The position numbers and the translations under genes were made by a program. A DNA stretch of 16,219 bases. Source: Halovenus sp. Lineage in GTDB: Archaea; Halobacteriota; Halobacteria; Halobacteriales; Haloarculaceae. The stretch covers positions 1 to 16,219 of the forward strand of contig PUMG01000059.1 of assembly GCA_003551265.1 (NCBI GenBank). The letters are read 5' to 3'. The notes beneath the pieces were generated by a model. The model was not told the origin of the DNA. It saw only the letters and a program-made list of their open reading frames with translations, and did no database searches. This document shows, one piece after another, positions 12,858-16,219 of this stretch (positions are counted from its first letter, which is position 1; every line of letters begins with the position of its first letter).

Positions 12858-13645
12858 GTGATGTCGAATCGGCCAGTGATACTGACGCACTGTTTCAGCC
12901 ACGCGTCGCGCTTGCGAGTTTGAGTGGCGAGTCAGATGCTGCGTGGGCGAGACGCGGTGCCCCATACGCGGGTGTGGCGTTTCTCGGCGGTATCGCTGTC
13001 GACGCGAAGACTCGCGAGGCGGCACGGGAACTGGTCGCGCGCGACCGGCACGAGTTTCTCCCGCCCGACCCGCTCGCGTTCGTCGACGACCAGTTCTCGA
13101 AACTGGCCGCCGTTTCGATACGTCCGGGCGTCAACGTTCGCACGACGACGCTCGAACCCCTGGTGGCTCTTGCAGGGCTGTGCCGGAGACACGGCGCGCT
13201 CGTCGAAATCAACGCCCACTGCCGCCAGGACGAGATGTGTGCGGTCGGTGCTGGCGAGTCGTTGCTCAGAGACACCGAGCGACTCTGCGAACAGGTCAGA
13301 GCCGTCGCGAGGATGGGTGTGGACGTGAGTGTGAAAGTTCGCACAGAGGTTCCCGGCGTTTCCCTGACGACGCTTGCGCCACGGCTCGAACAGGCGGGTG
13401 CCTGTTTCATCCACGTCGACGCCATGGATTCGGAACAGGTCGTTGCCGAGGTTGCACGGAGCACGACGATGAGGATAATCGCCAACAACGGGGTGCGTGA
13501 CCGCGAAACCGTCTTCGAGTATCTCGACTACGGGGCCGATGCGGTGAGCGTTGGACGGCCCAGCGACGACCCACGTGTGCTCTCGCGGGTTCGAGACGCC
13601 ACAGACGAGTGGTTCACACAGCAAGAGCGGGCACAAAAACGATAG
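12854..13645 (+). CDS. Archaeal NifR3-related TIM-barrel protein (dihydrouridine synthase-like)
   Basis: The 263-residue protein is a flavin-type TIM barrel related to tRNA-dihydrouridine synthases, of the archaeal nifR3-related group (MJ0144 type). The active-site region reads NAHCRQDEM (residues 120-128) with Cys123 where true Dus enzymes have their catalytic cysteine. A lysine follows at K161 (VSVKVR), and [13 protein letters not shown] with [11 protein letters not shown] forms the phosphate-binding end. It lacks the C-terminal tRNA-binding domain of ordinary Dus proteins, so tRNA may not be the substrate. The GTG start overlaps the cofD stop. Position between cofD and citG suggests a cofactor-related redox role; that is inference. 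Confidence 0.88.
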   Translation: MSDVESASDTDALFQPRVALASLSGESDAAWARRGAPYAGVAFLGGIAVDAKTREAARELVARDRHEFLPPDPLAFVDDQFSKLAAVSIRPGVNVRTTTLEPLVALAGLCRRHGALVEINAHCRQDEMCAVGAGESLLRDTERLCEQVRAVARMGVDVSVKVRTEVPGVSLTTLAPRLEQAGACFIHVDAMDSEQVVAEVARSTTMRIIANNGVRDRETVFEYLDYGADAVSVGRPSDDPRVLSRVRDATDEWFTQQERAQKR

Positions 13646-13727
13646 AGGGATTCTCGTAAGTCATCGTAGTGTTCTCGCTGTACGTCGCAGCGAGAATCTC
13701 TGTACAGGTACGAGAATCCCTATAGGG
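13646..13727. promoter_or_regulatory. Nested palindrome between the TIM-barrel and citG genes
   Basis: The outer arms AGGGATTCTCGTA (13646-13658) and TACGAGAATCCCT (13709-13721) are perfect 13-base complements. Inside lies a second perfect stem, TTCTCGCTG (13672-13680) with CAGCGAGAA (13688-13696). The outer arm runs into the perfect 10-base palindrome CCCTATAGGG (13718-13727). The GATTCTCG/CGAGAATC half-site recurs, so protein binding to DNA or a two-level RNA hairpin (attenuator or terminator) are both possible. The first arm begins the base after the upstream stop codon. No T-run follows. Confidence 0.7.
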
Positions 13728-13770
13728 TCTGCGCTCGAAGACCAATCAGGATGACGCCTGCACATCGACA

Positions 13771-13776
13771 GGAGGA
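13771..13776 (+). promoter_or_regulatory. Ribosome binding site that decides the citG start
   Basis: GGAGGA lies 6 bases before ATG 13783 but directly abuts the alternative GTG at 13777. The spacing selects ATG 13783. A strong Shine-Dalgarno sequence is unusual here, where most first genes look leaderless, and it fits a transcript with a long structured leader. Confidence 0.65.
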
Positions 13777-13782
13777 GTGGGT

Positions 13783-14619
13783 ATGACTCGTTCGACCACA
13801 CAGAACGCCATGCTCGCCCTCTTGCTCGAAGTGTCCGGTACGCCGAAACCAGGGAACGTGGACCGCGAGCGAGAGTACGAGGACCTCCGCTTCGAACACT
13901 TTCTGGCGGGGGCCGTCGGTGCGCTCGATGGATTCGAACTCGCATGCACTGGTGCGCCGGTTGGCCAGGCGTTCGAGCGGGCAGTTGCCGGGATGAGCCA
14001 CCAACGCGGTGGGAACACCCAGTTCGGAGCCATCCTGCTCGTCACACCGCTCGTCGCCGCCGCAGCACGAGGAGACTGTACCCCTGAGGGTGCACAGCAA
14101 GTCGTTGCTGAGACGACCGTCGACGACGCCGTCTACTTCTACCGGGCGTTCGACCACGTCGACGTCTCCGTGGACGACCCTCCCGACGGGATGGAAACGC
14201 TGGACGTTCGGCGGGGAAGCGAGGCCGAGAGCGCCATCCGTGAGCGTGGACTGATGCTCGCGGACGTCATGGAGCGGAGCGCAGACGGCGACAGTATCGC
14301 AGCCGAGTGGGTCACGGGCTTTCCTCGAACGTTCGAGAGCGCACAGGCGCTCGAACTCAGCGACGGAGCCATCACACATCGCACGTCTGCGCTCTTTCTT
14401 GCGCTTCTCGCCCGTGAAGTCGACACGTTCGTGGTCACCCAGCACGACACCGCAACAGCGCTGGAAGTGAGAGACCGTGCAAGAGCAGTGCTCGAAGGCG
14501 AGGAAGACCCATACGAACTCGCCGAAGAGCTGGTACAGCGAGACATCAATCCCGGAACCACCGCAGACCTCGTCGCTGGGGCGCTGTTCGTCGCGCTCGA
14601 AGACGGGCTGGAGGTGTAG
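13783..14619 (+). CDS. CitG/MdcB-like triphosphoribosyl-dephospho-CoA synthase family protein
   Basis: The 278-residue protein belongs to the CitG family. In bacteria CitG makes the prosthetic group of citrate lyase from ATP and dephospho-CoA. The family motif GTPKPGNVDRER lies at residues 19-30, and SHQRGGNTQFG near residues 72-82 corresponds to the conserved T/R-GGNT region. No citrate lyase or malonate decarboxylase gene is near, so the bacterial role is unlikely. Archaeal members probably transfer a related nucleotide group to another substrate. The DUF447 gene follows directly, its ATG adjoining this stop codon. Homologues of CitG-like and DUF447 genes are, as I recall, also found with archaeal-type C1-carrier genes in methylotrophs, which would point to cofactor synthesis. 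Confidence 0.88.
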   Translation: MTRSTTQNAMLALLLEVSGTPKPGNVDREREYEDLRFEHFLAGAVGALDGFELACTGAPVGQAFERAVAGMSHQRGGNTQFGAILLVTPLVAAAARGDCTPEGAQQVVAETTVDDAVYFYRAFDHVDVSVDDPPDGMETLDVRRGSEAESAIRERGLMLADVMERSADGDSIAAEWVTGFPRTFESAQALELSDGAITHRTSALFLALLAREVDTFVVTQHDTATALEVRDRARAVLEGEEDPYELAEELVQRDINPGTTADLVAGALFVALEDGLEV

Positions 14620-15210
14620 ATGAGTGCGAGCTGGCCGGTGGCACTGTCCGGTGTCACCGAATCGATCGTGACGACGCTCGGGCCGAAACACCGCTACAAC
14701 GTTGCGGCGCTCGGTCTCTACGCCCCAGGTCGTCTCTCACCCGAGGCAGTGACGGCACGAACGTGGGGGCGAACTCGCACCTGGCGCAACTTCACCGAGC
14801 GTCAGTGTGGATTCGTCCAGTTTATCGGCGACCCGGTCGTGTTCGTCGATGCCGCACTTGACATCTGTGAGCAGGACGACCCTGTTCTCGAAAGCGCTAA
14901 CGCGTGGGTCGAGGTCAGCGTCGAGAAACTACGGTCGAGAGAGCGAGACGGCACACAGGTTGTCGACTGGAAACTGGTACCGGTACAGACAGAGATCGAG
15001 CGAACCGTCGTCCCGACGTACAACAGAGGATACGGCGCAGTCGTCGAGGCAACAGTCGCCGCATCTCGTCTCGACGTGGACGCCTACGACACAGACACAC
15101 TCCGCAGACGCATCGAGTACTGTGAGAGTGTCGTCGACCGCTGTGGCGGCCCACGCGAACGCGAGGCGTTCGGGCGGTTGCGTGAACTCGTTGCTGTCGA
15201 ACCCAGCTAG
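14620..15210 (+). CDS. DUF447 family protein (flavin-reductase-like N-terminus)
   Basis: The 196-residue protein matches the DUF447 family of archaea and some methylotrophs, which has no established function to my knowledge. The N-terminal half (SGVTESIVTTLGPKHRYNVA to FVQFIGDPVVFVDAAL) resembles the split-barrel FMN-binding fold, with the ESIVTTLG and NVAALGLY segments as the core strands. The C-terminal third is helical (TLRRRIEYCESVVDRCGG). The ATG abuts the citG stop without a gap, so the genes are coupled. The last four bases overlap the end of the convergent MGMT-like gene. Together with cofD it suggests a flavin- or deazaflavin-related step; this is inference. Confidence 0.85.
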   Translation: MSASWPVALSGVTESIVTTLGPKHRYNVAALGLYAPGRLSPEAVTARTWGRTRTWRNFTERQCGFVQFIGDPVVFVDAALDICEQDDPVLESANAWVEVSVEKLRSRERDGTQVVDWKLVPVQTEIERTVVPTYNRGYGAVVEATVAASRLDVDAYDTDTLRRRIEYCESVVDRCGGPREREAFGRLRELVAVEPS

Positions 15211-15668
15211 AGCCCTTCGAGCGACCGCAGTTTCGTTTCGACAGCCGGTGGCATCCCGCCGGGACCGTCACCGACGCGGTGTGACGGAACGATGAGCGGG
15301 GCAGGGTTCGCGGCGAGCGCTTCTCGAATCGTTAGCTGGTCTTGCTCGTCGTCTGCATCCAGACCGGGAACAAGCCGTCCAATCTGTTCGACGGTCGCGT
15401 TCTCACCCCACGGAATCTGTCGGACTGCCTCCAGCACGGTTCGGTGCTCAGTCGCCATCGTCATCGCAACTGCCACGTCGTCGAAGTCATCCCGTGCACC
15501 TTCCAGGTACGCCTCGATACGGTCGAGCAACTCGTGTTCGTGCTCGACGTTCTCCTCGATACGAACCGGGAAATCGACAGCGAGCACACGCCCCTGTGCA
15601 ATACCGACCTGAACGTATCTGTCCAGATACCCCGACTCGACTGCGTAGATTCCTGCTGAGTCGTCCAT
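15207..15668 (-). CDS. MGMT/ATL-fold protein with Ser in place of the alkyl-accepting Cys
   Basis: The 153-residue protein has the DNA-binding C-terminal domain of O6-alkylguanine-DNA alkyltransferases: VLEAVRQIPWGENATVEQIGRLV is the helix-turn-helix region, TIREALAANP carries the conserved arginine finger, and the active-site motif reads PSHRV (residues 128-132). The catalytic cysteine of PCHRV is Ser129 (codon TCA). True MGMT could not transfer an alkyl group to itself with this residue. Alkyltransferase-like proteins (ATL) usually have Trp there and act by recognising lesions for nucleotide excision repair, so a lesion-sensing role is plausible. I chose ATG 15668; ATG 15677 and GTG 15686 are alternatives. 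A weak TATA-like CAATACTA lies near 15690-15697. Confidence 0.85.
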   Translation of the reverse strand: MDDSAGIYAVESGYLDRYVQVGIAQGRVLAVDFPVRIEENVEHEHELLDRIEAYLEGARDDFDDVAVAMTMATEHRTVLEAVRQIPWGENATVEQIGRLVPGLDADDEQDQLTIREALAANPAPLIVPSHRVGDGPGGMPPAVETKLRSLEGL

Positions 15669-15734
15669 GTACCACATTCTATCCACGTAGTATTGAAGAT
15701 TCGTGAGAGTGGATGATATATCGAGACCGCAGTT

Positions 15735-16219
15735 TCAGACTGTCGCAACGACACCGAGATGGTCGTCGTGGTACGGTTCGAGGCGCGTGGTTTCGAGAAT
15801 ATCGTACCCTTCGCGCAGTTCCTCGAGTACTCCCGAGAACACCCGTTCGGGCTCACGGGTGACGTCCTCGCTTCTGGCTTTGATCGCTACAAGCGCTCGA
15901 CCGCCTTCGCGGAGGAACTGCCGGTTTGCCAGCGCGACGCGTGCCTGTCCGCGGGTTGCCACGTCCTGAACGACGACGTCGACAGGTTCGACGACGTGTG
16001 CGTAGCCCTCGGGTTTCCGGGCGTCTCGGAGAACGGGAAAGAGGTTCGGACGGACCTCAGCGACCGATAACAAATCGCGCATGGGGCGAGGTGCGAATTC
16101 GACGGCGTAGGTTGCCCCGGCGAAGTCTGCAACGTGCCCGACCGTCGTTCCCGATGCTGCGCCGAGATACAGCACTCTCTCACCACCGACCAGTCCCGTG
16201 TCCATCCCGGCTTCGAGCA
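15735..16219 (-). CDS. flpA: Fibrillarin-like rRNA/tRNA 2'-O-methyltransferase, C-terminal part
   Basis: The visible C-terminal portion (about 160 residues, continuing beyond the window) is archaeal fibrillarin, the SAM-dependent methyltransferase of box C/D sRNPs. Motif I is VLYLGAASGTTVGHVADF, the next strand is YAVEFAPRPMRDLL, the acidic motif VDVVVQDVA follows, and ALVAIKARSEDV carries the conserved lysine strand. The frame stays open to the window edge on the minus strand, with LEAG before the internal MDTG, so the true start is outside. Its partner Nop5 is usually encoded next to flpA and would lie upstream, to the right of the window. The stop is 66 bases before the MGMT-like gene on the same strand. 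Confidence 0.93.
   Translation of the reverse strand, partial: LEAGMDTGLVGGERVLYLGAASGTTVGHVADFAGATYAVEFAPRPMRDLLSVAEVRPNLFPVLRDARKPEGYAHVVEPVDVVVQDVATRGQARVALANRQFLREGGRALVAIKARSEDVTREPERVFSGVLEELREGYDILETTRLEPYHDDHLGVVATV

Noticed and set aside
13646..13727. Palindromic region as a possible tRNA or small structured RNA gene
   Set aside because: The stems do not form a cloverleaf and no T-arm or acceptor pattern is visible; it is reported as a regulatory candidate instead.
13720..14691. A 323-codon open frame on the minus strand opposite the CitG-like gene
   Set aside because: It lies antisense to a family-matched gene, gives a low-complexity product and would overlap several coding starts.

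Overview
The window reads as haloarchaeal chromosome. It is GC-rich with acidic proteins and many promoters whose TATA-like box lies 22-32 nt before the start codon, i.e. leaderless mRNAs. Archaeal families present include HTH_10 (Bat type), a heterodimeric-type lycopene cyclase, Blh/Brp, CofD (F420), UPF0200/UPF0201 and fibrillarin. The species cannot be named from sequence alone.

Layout. (1) 1-3338: the C-terminus of a Bat-like regulator, then a promoter with a Bat-type upstream activator site. It drives a 48-codon leader ORF that overlaps crtY (lycopene beta-cyclase) by ATGA. crtY overlaps blh/brp (beta-carotene to retinal). A Usp-fold gene and a GNAT gene follow. This is a retinal-synthesis module for rhodopsins; no opsin gene is in the window. 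(2) 3373-5073: a second GNAT gene and two divergent UspA-type genes that share an inverted pair of a 17-bp promoter element. (3) 5074-6753: an IS1341-type (IS200/IS605) element with a small DUF2080-type protein, TnpB and a right-end hairpin expected to be the omega RNA 3' end. A diverged second copy of that hairpin lies upstream. (4) 6754-9423: hisD converging on an M28 peptidase, with six 17-bp tandem repeats between them beginning inside the hisD stop codon. (5) 9523-11736: a UPF0200 P-loop kinase overlapping a UPF0201 RNA-binding-type gene, convergent with an HD phosphohydrolase gene. (6) 11865-15210: cofD, a NifR3-like TIM-barrel gene, a CitG-like gene and a DUF447 gene in tight array, interrupted only by a nested palindrome at 13646-13727. 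(7) 15207-16219: an MGMT/ATL-fold protein with serine in place of the catalytic cysteine, and the partial fibrillarin gene flpA, both on the minus strand.

How the genes work together: CrtY makes beta-carotene and Blh cleaves it to retinal, and the Bat-like site suggests light/oxygen control. CofD makes F420-0; the three genes behind it look like an uncharacterised cofactor-related set. The most notable observations are the coupled leader ORF before crtY, the symmetric operator pair between the usp genes, the nested palindrome before citG, the cofD gene set, the Cys-to-Ser MGMT-like protein and the hairpin copy flanking the tnpB element. No tRNA, rRNA or CRISPR array was seen.
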